A DNA stretch of 16,173 nt from Puniceicoccaceae bacterium (GTDB lineage Bacteria; Verrucomicrobiota; Verrucomicrobiia; Opitutales; Coraliomargaritaceae): NCBI GenBank assembly GCA_003566795.1, contig PXBU01000026.1, positions 1 to 16,173 on the forward strand, written 5' to 3'. Positions 6,131 to 13,475 of this stretch are shown here, piece after piece. A program made the translations under genes and the position numbers. Below the pieces are notes generated by a model that saw only the letters and a program-made list of their open reading frames with translations, made no database searches and was not told where the DNA came from. Each line of letters begins with the position of its first letter. Positions within the stretch are counted from its first letter, which is position 1.

Positions 6131-6606
6131 AAGACTATTTAATAGAAGATGTTTATTGCTAGGTAGGTTGCAGACAATTTCAAACTAGATGGCACCGCGC
6201 CGCAATCTATAAGCAAAACTAAATCTGATATTAGAAAAATTTACTTTGTAGCCGCGCGGACACGGAGCTCGCAGTAAAACAAAAATTCCAGCGGCTTTGT
6301 CCACCTTTAAATCAACCTGCCTAATTTAAAATCGGCTTCAAAGCAGTTTTCCTAATCTCGATCACTGGCGAAGCGATCAAATAAGTTCTTCGTACCAAAT
6401 ATCGGTTCGAAATGGGCTTGGCCGCCCTTAGCCTTGTGCGACGGCGGGTTCCCCATTCCACTACAACGATTGAAAAAACTTATGGGAGACAGGCAGGCTG
6501 GTAAAATCAAGCCCAGGGCCTAAAAAAGTTTGCCATCTGCGAATCCGGCACAATTGAATACAGGCCCAGCGGCGGCCGCTCCAATGCGGTCTCCCATCCT
6601 CAATTT
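6131..6606. other. Divergent non-coding gap between sdhC and pyrG
   Basis: This 476-base gap must hold the promoters of sdhCAB (leftward) and pyrG (rightward), but I could not find a convincing -35/-10 pair for either. It contains a GTAGC-led segment at 6248-6271 (GTAGCCGCGCGGACACGG...) bracketed by TTTACT (6240-6245) and AGTAAA (6273-6278). A set of nested inverted repeats lies next to pyrG (6482-6597). No convincing gene or tRNA was seen. Confidence 0.5.
6482..6597 (+). promoter_or_regulatory. Possible structured leader of pyrG
   Basis: ATGGGAGAC (6482-6490) is the exact reverse complement of GTCTCCCAT (6589-6597), whose end is 9 bases before the pyrG ATG. Nested inside are GGGCCT (6516-6521) with AGGCCC (6562-6567) and TGCC (6531-6534) with GGCA (6547-6550), plus a self-complementary GCGGCCGC. 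Closing stem, inner stem and loop are correctly nested, as in a leader RNA. No known riboswitch class is recognised, and chance pairing is possible. Confidence 0.3.
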
Positions 6607-8220
6607 ATGGCACAGAAAAATAGCATGAAATACATTTTTGTTACCGGCGGCGTGGTTTCCTCGCTCGGCAAGGGGCTGACTTCCGCCGCGATCGGTGCGC
6701 TGCTGGAGCAGCGCGGCCTGAAAGTCCGGCTGCAGAAGTTCGACCCCTACTTGAATGTGGACCCCGGCACGATGAGTCCCTTCCAGCACGGAGAGGTTTA
6801 CGTGCTCAATGACGGAGCCGAGACCGATCTGGATCTCGGGCATTACGAGCGGTTCACTTCGGGCGAGCTGAGCCGCTTGAATAATCTGACCTCCGGGCAG
6901 GTCTACGAGACCGTGCTACAGAAGGAGCGCCGGGGTGACTACCTGGGGGCGACGGTGCAAGTGATCCCGCACGTGACCAACGTGATCAAAGACCGGATTT
7001 ACCAAGGCGGCGATGAGAACGTCGACGTGCTGATCACCGAGCTGGGCGGGACCATCGGGGACATTGAAGGTCTCCCTTTCCTGGAAGCCATGCGCCAATT
7101 TGCGCTGGAGGTGGGTCGCGCGGATGTGCTTTTCCTGCACTGCACGCTGCTGCCCTACTTGAAAGCCGCCGGCGAGCTGAAGACCAAACCCAGCCAGCAA
7201 TCCGTCGCCAAGCTGCGCGAGATCGGCATCCAGCCAGACATACTGGTCTGCCGCACCGAGGAGCCGATGACGAATGAAATGCGGCAAAAGCTTTCCCTCT
7301 TTTGTAACGTGCCGGTCAAAGCGGTGATCGAGGAGATGGACGTGGAAACATCGATTTACGAGCTGCCGCTGGCACTCAAGGCCGAGAACGTGGACGACCT
7401 GATCGTGGACCATCTCCGCCTGGATGCGCCCGATAACGACATGCAGGTCTGGCACGACGTGGTGCGGCATTTAAAAGCCCCCAGCCACAAGGTCGAGATC
7501 GGGGTGGTCGGGAAATACATCGAGCTACAGGATGCCTACAAATCCGTTTACGAATCCATGACCCACGCCGGCATCGCCAACGATGCCGCCGTGCGCATCA
7601 TCCGCCTGGACGCCGAGGAGATCGAGGATAACCCCGAGAAACATCTGGCGTCACTCGACGGCATCCTCATCCCCGGTGGATTCGGGGATCGTGGCACCGA
7701 GGGCAAGATTGCTGCGGCGCGCTACGCCCGCGAAAATGGCACGCCCTACTTCGGCCTTTGCCTGGGCATGCAGATCGCAGTCATCGAATATGCCCGCAAT
7801 GTGGCCAAGCTCGAAGGGGCCAACAGCACCGAGTTTGAAGCCAACACCCCCCATCCGGTAATCGACATCATGGAGGACCAAAAGCACCTCAACTCCAAGG
7901 GGGGTAACATGCGCCTGGGTGCCTGCCCCTGTCGGCTCACCGAGGACAGCGTCAGCTATCACGCCTATGGCAAGGCAGAGATTCATGAGCGGCACCGCCA
8001 CCGCTACGAGTTCAACAACGCCTACCGGGAACAGTTGGAGCAAAGCGGTTTGCGCATCGCCGGGGTCAACCCCGAGCGCGATCTGGTGGAGATCGTGGAA
8101 ATCTCCGAGCACCCCTGGTATGTCGGAGTGCAGTTCCACCCGGAGTTTCAATCCAAGCCGAATGCGGCGCATCCGCTCTTCGCCAATTTCGTCGCGGCCG
8201 CCCTCAAATATAAGAAATAG
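6607..8220 (+). CDS. pyrG: CTP synthase (glutamine-hydrolysing)
   Basis: Makes CTP from UTP, ATP and glutamine, the last step of de novo pyrimidine nucleotide synthesis. The 537-residue protein has the usual two domains. The N-terminal synthetase domain opens with KYIFVTGGVVSSLGKG and continues with KFDPYLNVDPGTMSPFQHGE and LGHYERF. The C-terminal class I glutamine amidotransferase domain has GGFGDRG at about 358-363, the nucleophile C385 in FGLCLGMQ, and H511/E513 in VQFHPEFQSKP, so the catalytic triad is complete. Length is normal and no residues look abnormal. An in-frame ATG at 6625 (MKYIFVTGG) is a reasonable alternative start; neither start has a Shine-Dalgarno sequence. It stands alone and converges on the PEPCK-like gene across a shared terminator. 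Confidence 0.97.
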   Translation: MAQKNSMKYIFVTGGVVSSLGKGLTSAAIGALLEQRGLKVRLQKFDPYLNVDPGTMSPFQHGEVYVLNDGAETDLDLGHYERFTSGELSRLNNLTSGQVYETVLQKERRGDYLGATVQVIPHVTNVIKDRIYQGGDENVDVLITELGGTIGDIEGLPFLEAMRQFALEVGRADVLFLHCTLLPYLKAAGELKTKPSQQSVAKLREIGIQPDILVCRTEEPMTNEMRQKLSLFCNVPVKAVIEEMDVETSIYELPLALKAENVDDLIVDHLRLDAPDNDMQVWHDVVRHLKAPSHKVEIGVVGKYIELQDAYKSVYESMTHAGIANDAAVRIIRLDAEEIEDNPEKHLASLDGILIPGGFGDRGTEGKIAAARYARENGTPYFGLCLGMQIAVIEYARNVAKLEGANSTEFEANTPHPVIDIMEDQKHLNSKGGNMRLGACPCRLTEDSVSYHAYGKAEIHERHRHRYEFNNAYREQLEQSGLRIAGVNPERDLVEIVEISEHPWYVGVQFHPEFQSKPNAAHPLFANFVAAALKYKK

Positions 8221-8223
8221 CGC

Positions 8224-8271
8224 AAAAAAAAATCCCCGCCGCTGGATGAAGTCATCCAGCAGGCGGAGATT
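8224..8271. terminator. Terminator between pyrG and the PEPCK-like gene
   Basis: A long hairpin is formed by AATC/GATT, CCGCC (8236-8240) with GGCGG (8262-8266), and CTGGATGA (8242-8249) with TCATCCAG (8252-8259). Read on the minus strand it is followed at once by nine T residues (A run at 8224-8232), so it is a canonical terminator for the PEPCK-like gene. Read on the plus strand, a T-rich run (8279-8289) starts seven bases after the stem, so it may also end the pyrG transcript. Confidence 0.75.
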
Positions 8272-8289
8272 CGACGAGTTTTTATTTTT

Positions 8290-8412
8290 GTAGCGAGAGG
8301 GTTTATCCCGCCTGAGCTGAGCTTGTCGAAGTCTCGATTCGAGCAGGCTCGCTATGCGCTAGGGCTCTATCCTGGCGTAAAGCCAGTCGCTACTATCCTG
8401 GCGTAAAGCCAG
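8290..8412. repeat. Cluster of hairpin repeats in the pyrG 3' region
   Basis: The 20-base CTATCCTGGCGTAAAGCCAG occurs twice, at 8367-8386 and 8393-8412. Each copy holds a CTGGC / GCCAG hairpin with a GTAAA loop. GTAGCGA at 8290-8296 is matched by its reverse complement TCGCTAC at 8387-8393, joining the two copies. In between lies GAGCTTGTCGAAG (8319-8331), which I recall as the core of a motif seen in intergenic repeats of many unrelated bacteria. No coding potential is evident. Confidence 0.65.
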
Positions 8413-8450
8413 CTTAAGTTAGCACCATTCGACGCTGGGCGATAAAGCCC

Positions 8451-10370
8451 TCAGCGGGCTCTCAGCGTGCCGACACCGAGCAGAGCATCGTAGTCATCGG
8501 CGGTTCCGCCGTTGAGGCAGCACTCGATGATCTTTTTACCCAACGGGATCAGCTCCGGCGAGTCGAAGTTCTTCAGCTCGCTGTGGAAGAATTCCTCCAG
8601 CATCTTCGCGCCGGCATCGTAGGCCTCGACGCCCACCTCCGGCTGCTTCTCCACCTGGAAGAAGCGGGAACCGACCTGACGGGCCTCGACCATAATCGAG
8701 CCGGGGCTCCAGCCCAATAGCGGGCAGCGCGAGGGAGATACCTGCTGCGCCGAGAACTTCGCACCGTTACGCCGCGCAATGTATTCACGCGTGATCCACT
8801 GCGGCATGAAGCCGACCTTCCAGGCACCAATGTGTTGGTTGGGGATCAGAATGTAATCCACCGCCGGCGTGGCGACGATTTGCTCCAGCAGCAAGTTTGC
8901 CTGATCCACCCGACGTCCCGTCGCGAAAGGCCAGTAGGAGCCGACCCCTTCGGAAGACATCCCCTCGGTATCGACGATACTGGGATTATCGTGACCACGC
9001 GGTGCCACCAGGCGCCACAGCCAGGCCAAGGCAGGCGGCAGCACATGGAACATGCCGATAATCCCGTAGGTCGGTTTTTCCGCCGTGCAGGCCGGGCAAC
9101 GCACCCCAAAGCTGCGGATGTCCACCTCGACCGCACCATCCACCACATTGGGCATGGCTGCGCGGGGCATGATCACCCGTGGGTTCGGGCATGGGCTGCC
9201 GGGTTTGTCCTCGATGTGATCCCAAATCAGCGCCGTGCTGTTGGGCTCTGCATCGATATTGAGAAAGAGCAGATCCTCCGGTGGCTCGACCGTCAACTTC
9301 TCCAAGTGCGGGTCGACCCCGTATTCGTTGATGTGATTGACCCGTAGGAACCAGGCGTCCTCCGCGTCCACCAGACCCAGCTTGCCGCTCCCCGAGACCA
9401 GCGTGGGGTGGCAGAGTGCCATGTCGTCAGTGACCGGGTTGATCGTGCAGGCCTGAGGCAGGCTGAGGGTGCGCTTGTCTCCGGTGAGTATATTCTCACC
9501 CAGCAAGAGCGAGCCATCCGGCTGGCGATGCACCTGCTCCAGCAACTCACTCTTGCCCCCGCCCGAAGCACCTTCGTGCGAAATAATCACCTTGGAGTCA
9601 TAAGGCGTCACGATCTCGGCAGTGGAGCAGTGCATCGTGATCCATTTTTCCTTCTCACCCAGGTTCAACAGCACGCCGTAAATCCCCTTCTTGGCACTCG
9701 GGCCGGGATAGAGATTGTAGCTGAATAGCTCGTGCATCCCTTGCAGACGATTGTGGACCACCACCTGTTTGCCGTCGAAGTGGGTGTGACGGTAAGGCGG
9801 CATGACGTAAATCACTGCCTTGGGCGCAAAGCCCTCCGGCACCTCATCCGGCAGCAGCATGCCTTGCAGCAAGGCCAGCCCCAGCGCGAAGAAGCCGGCA
9901 TTGTCGGGCGCGATGACGATCGCGTCGGTGCCCTTGCCCGTGATACCGGCATTGAAGGGAAATACTGCCAGCGGTTGCTGCGAGAGCCATTCCAGCGATT
10001 CCTCCCGCAGTGGCTCAAAGGACTGACCAAAGCGTCCCTCAAAAGTCGGTTTGTCGGTCGGATCCGAATCACCGATCACCATGCAGTCCGGGTCGCGGCG
10101 ACGCATGTAGGGTTCGATATAGTTGGCAGCGATGCCGTTTTTCACCCGGCACACCCGCGCCTCCACCACCGAGCCCTTGCCCGGCACATCGTAGGCCACC
10201 TCGTGCCAGCCGCGTTCGTCCGCATCGCGAACCGCCAACGAGCGGAGTTCATCCCACGATGCCGGGACTGAGACGGATGGCGCAGCCGACAATACTTTGT
10301 GCACGGTTTCCGGCAGTTTATACTTGATCAGCGGGTGGCTGAACGTGGCTTCTTCAGTATTTTTACTCAT
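8451..10370 (-). CDS. DUF4914-type protein, PEPCK-like, function unknown
   Basis: A 639-residue soluble protein with no signal peptide or membrane helix. I recognise it as the DUF4914 family, whose layout resembles ATP-dependent phosphoenolpyruvate carboxykinase. MHCSTAEI (about 246-253) recalls the MHCSAN block of PEPCK. EGASGGGKSE (266-275) is a P-loop like the GLSGTGKT kinase motif. NILTGD (293-298) and PVTDDM (312-317) follow where PEPCK has its metal-binding acidic motif, and FHVLPPALAWL (441-451) recalls FGVLPP. Parts between and after these blocks differ, so PEP carboxykinase activity should not be assumed; nucleotide binding and phosphoryl transfer are reasonable inferences. The start is well supported: AAGAAGG lies six bases before the ATG. 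It is a single gene convergent with pyrG, with its own probable promoter and terminator. Confidence 0.8.
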   Translation of the reverse strand: MSKNTEEATFSHPLIKYKLPETVHKVLSAAPSVSVPASWDELRSLAVRDADERGWHEVAYDVPGKGSVVEARVCRVKNGIAANYIEPYMRRRDPDCMVIGDSDPTDKPTFEGRFGQSFEPLREESLEWLSQQPLAVFPFNAGITGKGTDAIVIAPDNAGFFALGLALLQGMLLPDEVPEGFAPKAVIYVMPPYRHTHFDGKQVVVHNRLQGMHELFSYNLYPGPSAKKGIYGVLLNLGEKEKWITMHCSTAEIVTPYDSKVIISHEGASGGGKSELLEQVHRQPDGSLLLGENILTGDKRTLSLPQACTINPVTDDMALCHPTLVSGSGKLGLVDAEDAWFLRVNHINEYGVDPHLEKLTVEPPEDLLFLNIDAEPNSTALIWDHIEDKPGSPCPNPRVIMPRAAMPNVVDGAVEVDIRSFGVRCPACTAEKPTYGIIGMFHVLPPALAWLWRLVAPRGHDNPSIVDTEGMSSEGVGSYWPFATGRRVDQANLLLEQIVATPAVDYILIPNQHIGAWKVGFMPQWITREYIARRNGAKFSAQQVSPSRCPLLGWSPGSIMVEARQVGSRFFQVEKQPEVGVEAYDAGAKMLEEFFHSELKNFDSPELIPLGKKIIECCLNGGTADDYDALLGVGTLRAR

Positions 10371-10376
10371 AACAGA

Positions 10377-10383
10377 CCTTCTT
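10377..10383 (-). promoter_or_regulatory. Ribosome binding site of the PEPCK-like gene
   Basis: On the minus strand AAGAAGG is followed by six bases and then the ATG at 10370. This is the clearest Shine-Dalgarno sequence in the window and fixes the start of the 639-residue protein. Confidence 0.75.
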
Positions 10384-10398
10384 TAATTAAGCAGATCT

Positions 10399-10428
10399 AA
10401 TATAAACAAGCAAAAACGAGCCCGTCTA
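10399..10428 (-). promoter_or_regulatory. Candidate promoter of the PEPCK-like gene
   Basis: On the minus strand TAGACG (10423-10428) and TATATT (10399-10404) are separated by 18 bases, which would place transcription start about 20 bases before the ATG. The -35 match is poor, so this is only a candidate based on position and an AT-rich -10. Confidence 0.3.
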
Positions 10429-10723
10429 CGCTAAATTATGTTTATTCCGCATTTATTGACATTCGGTATCCTTGTGGACGAGCCCAATTCATCCCAGCTG
10501 CCTTCGGCTTTGGTCGAACTTTCCAGAGGGTGCGGAACGACCAAACGCGAAGGCGTTCGGCTACGGGTTTTGCGAAGGCTTTCGGCTACGGGTTTTGCAT
10601 ACGTTTTCCCGTTGACAGTGAGCGTTGGCGCGGGACGCTAAAATTCTACCCTGCCGCTGCGATTCCGGTGCTCTGGCACCGAGCACGATGGCGCAAAACC
10701 AACGACTAACCAACCACGGAAAA
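10429..10723. other. Non-coding gap before the BCCT transporter
   Basis: The gap holds the GACCAAA/GGCTAC repeat cluster at 10498-10598 and then about 125 bases leading into the transporter. TTGACA occurs at 10456-10461 but has no -10 at a usable distance. The last 30 bases before the start are AAC/CAA-rich. Confidence 0.5.
10498..10598. repeat. Hairpin element cluster (element 5 plus fragments)
   Basis: A full 26-base element lies at 10539-10564: GACCAAA, CGC GAAG GCG, TTCGGCTAC, with the AACGC / GCGTT stem. A truncated inverted copy is at 10498-10515 (CTGCCTTCGGCTTTGGTC), and a truncated direct copy is at 10572-10589. The string TTCGGCTACGGGTTTTGC is repeated exactly at 10556-10573 and 10581-10598. 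It is the same family as the cluster at 2369-2546, more than 8 kb away. Confidence 0.75.
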
Positions 10724-12709
10724 ATGGACCAACCAACGACCGAAGCGAACACCAAAAAACCGCGCATTGTCATCAATCCACCCGTTTTCTTTAGTGCGGC
10801 GGTGCTCACCACCCTGCTGGTAGGTTTCGCGGCCTTTATGCCGGAAAAAACCGGGCTGGTTTTCGACAGGACACAGGCATGGATCAACGAATCAGCTGGC
10901 TGGTTCTACGTCATGTCGGTCGCGGGATTTCTGGTGTTTACCATCTTCCTGGGGGTGTCGTCGTTTGGTCGAATCCGGCTCGGGCTCGACCACAGCCGCC
11001 CCGACTACAGCTACCTCTCCTGGTTTGCGATGCTCTTCTCGGCGGGCATGGGGATCGGCTTGATGTTTTTTGCGGTGGCCGAGCCGATCATGCACTACGT
11101 CAGCCCGCCCGTCGGCGACGGAGCAACTGTCGAGGCGGCGCGCGAGGCGATGCGTATCACCTTTTTCCACTGGGGCGTCCACGCCTGGGCAATCTACGCG
11201 GTGGTCGCGCTATCGCTGGCTTACTTTGCGTTTCGGCACAATTTGCCACTGACGATCCGTTCGGCCCTGTATCCACTCATCGGCGACAGAATCTACGGTC
11301 CGATCGGCCACGCGGTGGATACCTTTGCGGTGCTGGGAACGATTTTTGGGGTAGCCACTTCGCTGGGATTCGGGGTGATGCAAATCAACTCCGGTCTGGA
11401 TTACCTTTTCGGGGTTCCTGTCTCCCCGACAACTCAAGTGATCTTGATCGCCTCCATCACCGCGATTGCTACGGTCTCGGTCGGGTTGGGACTGGATACC
11501 GGTATCCGCCGCATCTCGGAGTTGAACATCATCCTGGCGTTTCTGCTACTCGGATTTGTGCTGGTCTTCGGTCCGACGGTGTTCCTGCTGCAAACCTTGG
11601 TGCAAAATACCGGCAACTATTTGTCGGGTCTGATGGCGGCCACCTTCAACCTGTACGCCTACGAACCGACCGATTGGATCGGGGGCTGGACGCTTTTTTA
11701 CTGGGGCTGGTGGATTGCCTGGTCGCCTTTTGTCGGGATGTTCATTGCGCGGGTCTCGCGTGGGCGCACCATCCGGGAGTTTGTGGTAGGCGTGCTCTTT
11801 GTGCCGGTGGGCTTCACGTTTATGTGGATGACCTTCTTTGGAGACACCGCCCTGCACATGGTGATGACACAAGGGATCACTTCACTCTCAGAGGCGGTGG
11901 CGGCTGACACCTCGGTGGCACTCTTCAAATTCTTCGAGCATCTGCCATTTTCGGGTATCATGTCCTTCGTGGCAACGCTGCTGGTGATCACGTTCTTCGT
12001 GACTTCCTCCGACTCCGGTTCGCTGGTGGTGGACATGCTGACCTCGGGCGGCCAGGAGGAGTCGCCGCTGTGGCAGCGGATCTTTTGGGCCATCCTGGAA
12101 GGTTTCGTGGCGGCGGTGCTGCTGATTGCAGGCGGACTCGGTGCGCTGCAAACGGCGACCATTGCGAGTGCCCTGCCGTTTACGGTGATTATGATCTTTA
12201 TTTGCTGGGGTCTCTACAAGGCACTCAAAATGGACACCGCAAAACGAACCACTGTTTTTGAGACCCGCACCTCAACATCGATGAGCTCGACGAACTGGCG
12301 GGATCGGCTGCGGGCGATCATTGATACGCCGAGCCTCGACCAGATCCGTCGATTCCAGGACTCGACGGTGGAGCCGGCGATGCAGGAAGTCGCGGCAGAG
12401 TTTAAATCCCGCGGTCTCGACAGCGCGATTCAGCGCGGAGAGGACGGTCGAATCTGGCTGGAGATCCGGCATGGTGAGCAAATCGACTTCTACTACTCGG
12501 TGCGCCCGATCCCGTACGAGCGGCCGGCCTTCGCGCTCGACGACACGCGCACAAAACGCATGGAGGCACTCAAATACTACCGTGCCGAAGTTCACTTCAA
12601 GGAAGGCGGACAAGACTATGACATTATGAATTGGTCGAAGCAGGCCATCATCGCAGACATCATCGACCAATACGAGCGCCACCTCGGCTTCCTCAACGCG
12701 GTGAGTTGA
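10724..12709 (+). CDS. BCCT-family betaine/choline/carnitine transporter with BetT-like C-terminal domain
   Basis: An inner-membrane secondary transporter for trimethylammonium-type compatible solutes, 661 residues from the ATG at 10724. About twelve transmembrane helices span residues 20-500. GMGIGLMFFAVAEP (108-121) is the glycine-rich helix involved in cation and substrate binding; the GMGIG form is the one seen in sodium-coupled members such as BetP. FYWGWWIAWSPFVG (325-338) carries the aromatic cage residues W329, W330 and W333, followed by RVSRGRTIREF. Residues 500-661 form a hydrophilic cytosolic tail like that of the choline carrier BetT, with IDFYYSV, GGQDYD and a QYERHLGFLN end. Choline or glycine betaine is the likely substrate, not proven. 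Further in-frame starts exist at 10688 (ATG) and 10625 (TTG); 10724 best fits the family's N-terminus. Its stop is 7 bases from the convergent pdxH stop. Confidence 0.92.
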   Translation: MDQPTTEANTKKPRIVINPPVFFSAAVLTTLLVGFAAFMPEKTGLVFDRTQAWINESAGWFYVMSVAGFLVFTIFLGVSSFGRIRLGLDHSRPDYSYLSWFAMLFSAGMGIGLMFFAVAEPIMHYVSPPVGDGATVEAAREAMRITFFHWGVHAWAIYAVVALSLAYFAFRHNLPLTIRSALYPLIGDRIYGPIGHAVDTFAVLGTIFGVATSLGFGVMQINSGLDYLFGVPVSPTTQVILIASITAIATVSVGLGLDTGIRRISELNIILAFLLLGFVLVFGPTVFLLQTLVQNTGNYLSGLMAATFNLYAYEPTDWIGGWTLFYWGWWIAWSPFVGMFIARVSRGRTIREFVVGVLFVPVGFTFMWMTFFGDTALHMVMTQGITSLSEAVAADTSVALFKFFEHLPFSGIMSFVATLLVITFFVTSSDSGSLVVDMLTSGGQEESPLWQRIFWAILEGFVAAVLLIAGGLGALQTATIASALPFTVIMIFICWGLYKALKMDTAKRTTVFETRTSTSMSSTNWRDRLRAIIDTPSLDQIRRFQDSTVEPAMQEVAAEFKSRGLDSAIQRGEDGRIWLEIRHGEQIDFYYSVRPIPYERPAFALDDTRTKRMEALKYYRAEVHFKEGGQDYDIMNWSKQAIIADIIDQYERHLGFLNAVS

Positions 12710-12716
12710 TTCGAGG

Positions 12717-13355
12717 CTACGGAGCCAAGCGCTCGGCCTGCCAGCTACCGTCGTCACCTCTGCGGTAGACAAACCGATCATGCAGGCGGTTCGGTCGACC
12801 CTGCCAGAACTCGAAGCTGTCCGGGATGATCCGATAACCGCCCCAGTGATCCGGTAGCGGCACTTTGCCCTCGGCAAATTTGCGCTTCATCTGGTCAAGC
12901 TTCATTTCGAGCACGGAGCGCGAGGTGATCACCTTGCTCTGCGGCGAGGACCATGCGCCCAGCTGGCTGCCAAAGGGGCGACTGAGAAAATATTTGAGCG
13001 ACTTGGCCTTGGAGACCCGCTCGACATGCCCCGTCACGTTGACCTGGCGCTGTAGCGGCAACCACAGAAAGTTGGCGGCGACCTTGCCAGTCGCCTCCAG
13101 CTCCCGCGCCTTGCGACTCTCGTAGTTGGTGTAAAACACCAGCCCCTGCTCGGAGAACCCCTTCAAGAGAACGATGCGCGTGCTCGGTTGCCCGTCACTG
13201 GCAACTGTCGCCAAACACATCGCATTCGGCTCCTCCAGCTGCGAGTCCAGCGCCTGTTGAAACCACTGCTCAAACTGCTCAAAAGGTGTGGGCAGCAGAT
13301 CTTCTTCAGAAAAACTGCCTTTGCTGTAACTTTGCCTGAGGTCGGAGAGGTGCAT
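12717..13355 (-). CDS. pdxH: Pyridoxamine 5'-phosphate oxidase
   Basis: FMN enzyme that oxidises pyridoxamine or pyridoxine 5'-phosphate to pyridoxal 5'-phosphate with oxygen, completing PLP synthesis and salvage in the cytosol. The 212 residues match the usual length. Visible family blocks are MCLATVASDGQPSTRIVLLK near residues 46-65 (FMN site), FYTNYESRKARELE, PLQRQVNVTGHVERVS, the SRPFGSQLGAWSS segment, and the C-terminal signature FWQGRPNRLHDRF...W..ERLAP that binds the phosphate. The gene lies downstream of trxB on the same strand with a 120-base gap. It has no Shine-Dalgarno sequence; the leader is a CAA-rich heptad repeat. The enzyme needs oxygen, which suggests at least facultative aerobic life. 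Confidence 0.96.
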   Translation of the reverse strand: MHLSDLRQSYSKGSFSEEDLLPTPFEQFEQWFQQALDSQLEEPNAMCLATVASDGQPSTRIVLLKGFSEQGLVFYTNYESRKARELEATGKVAANFLWLPLQRQVNVTGHVERVSKAKSLKYFLSRPFGSQLGAWSSPQSKVITSRSVLEMKLDQMKRKFAEGKVPLPDHWGGYRIIPDSFEFWQGRPNRLHDRFVYRRGDDGSWQAERLAP

Positions 13356-13365
13356 GTGTTGCTAG

Positions 13366-13407
13366 TTGTTCGTTGGTCGTTGTTCGTTGGTGGTTGGTGG
13401 TTGTTCG
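13366..13407 (-). repeat. Six-unit heptad tandem repeat in the pdxH leader
   Basis: Six exact seven-base units on the plus strand: TTGTTCG, TTGGTCG, TTGTTCG, TTGGTGG, TTGGTGG, TTGTTCG. In pdxH mRNA sense these are CAA-rich (CGAACAA, CCACCAA and so on), ending ten bases before the ATG. A further AAC-rich tract on the plus strand at about 13446-13475 (ACAACCAACAACC) is roughly complementary, so the trxB-pdxH gap could fold back on itself. Confidence 0.7.
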
Positions 13408-13475
13408 CTGCTTGAGCCACCGGAATTATCATGTCGAATCAGACCAACTTACAACCAACAACCTTCAACAATCAC

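Noticed and set aside
6405..6470. tRNA-like or tmRNA-like 3' arm (GGTTCGAAAT, GGCGGGTTCC)
   Set aside because: The T-arm-like strings have no matching acceptor, D or anticodon stems in the right places.
6916..8172. Minus-strand frames of 184 and 173 codons
   Set aside because: Both are antisense to pyrG, with His/Leu-rich products typical of complementary reading of a conserved gene.
10456..10461. TTGACA as a -35 box for the BCCT gene
   Set aside because: No TATAAT-like hexamer lies 16-18 bases downstream, and the site is over 260 bases from the start with repeats in between.
10625..10723. N-terminal extension of the BCCT protein to a TTG at 10625 or ATG at 10688
   Set aside because: The extra residues do not resemble BCCT N-termini and overlap repeat-adjacent DNA; the first family-like segment starts after the ATG at 10724.
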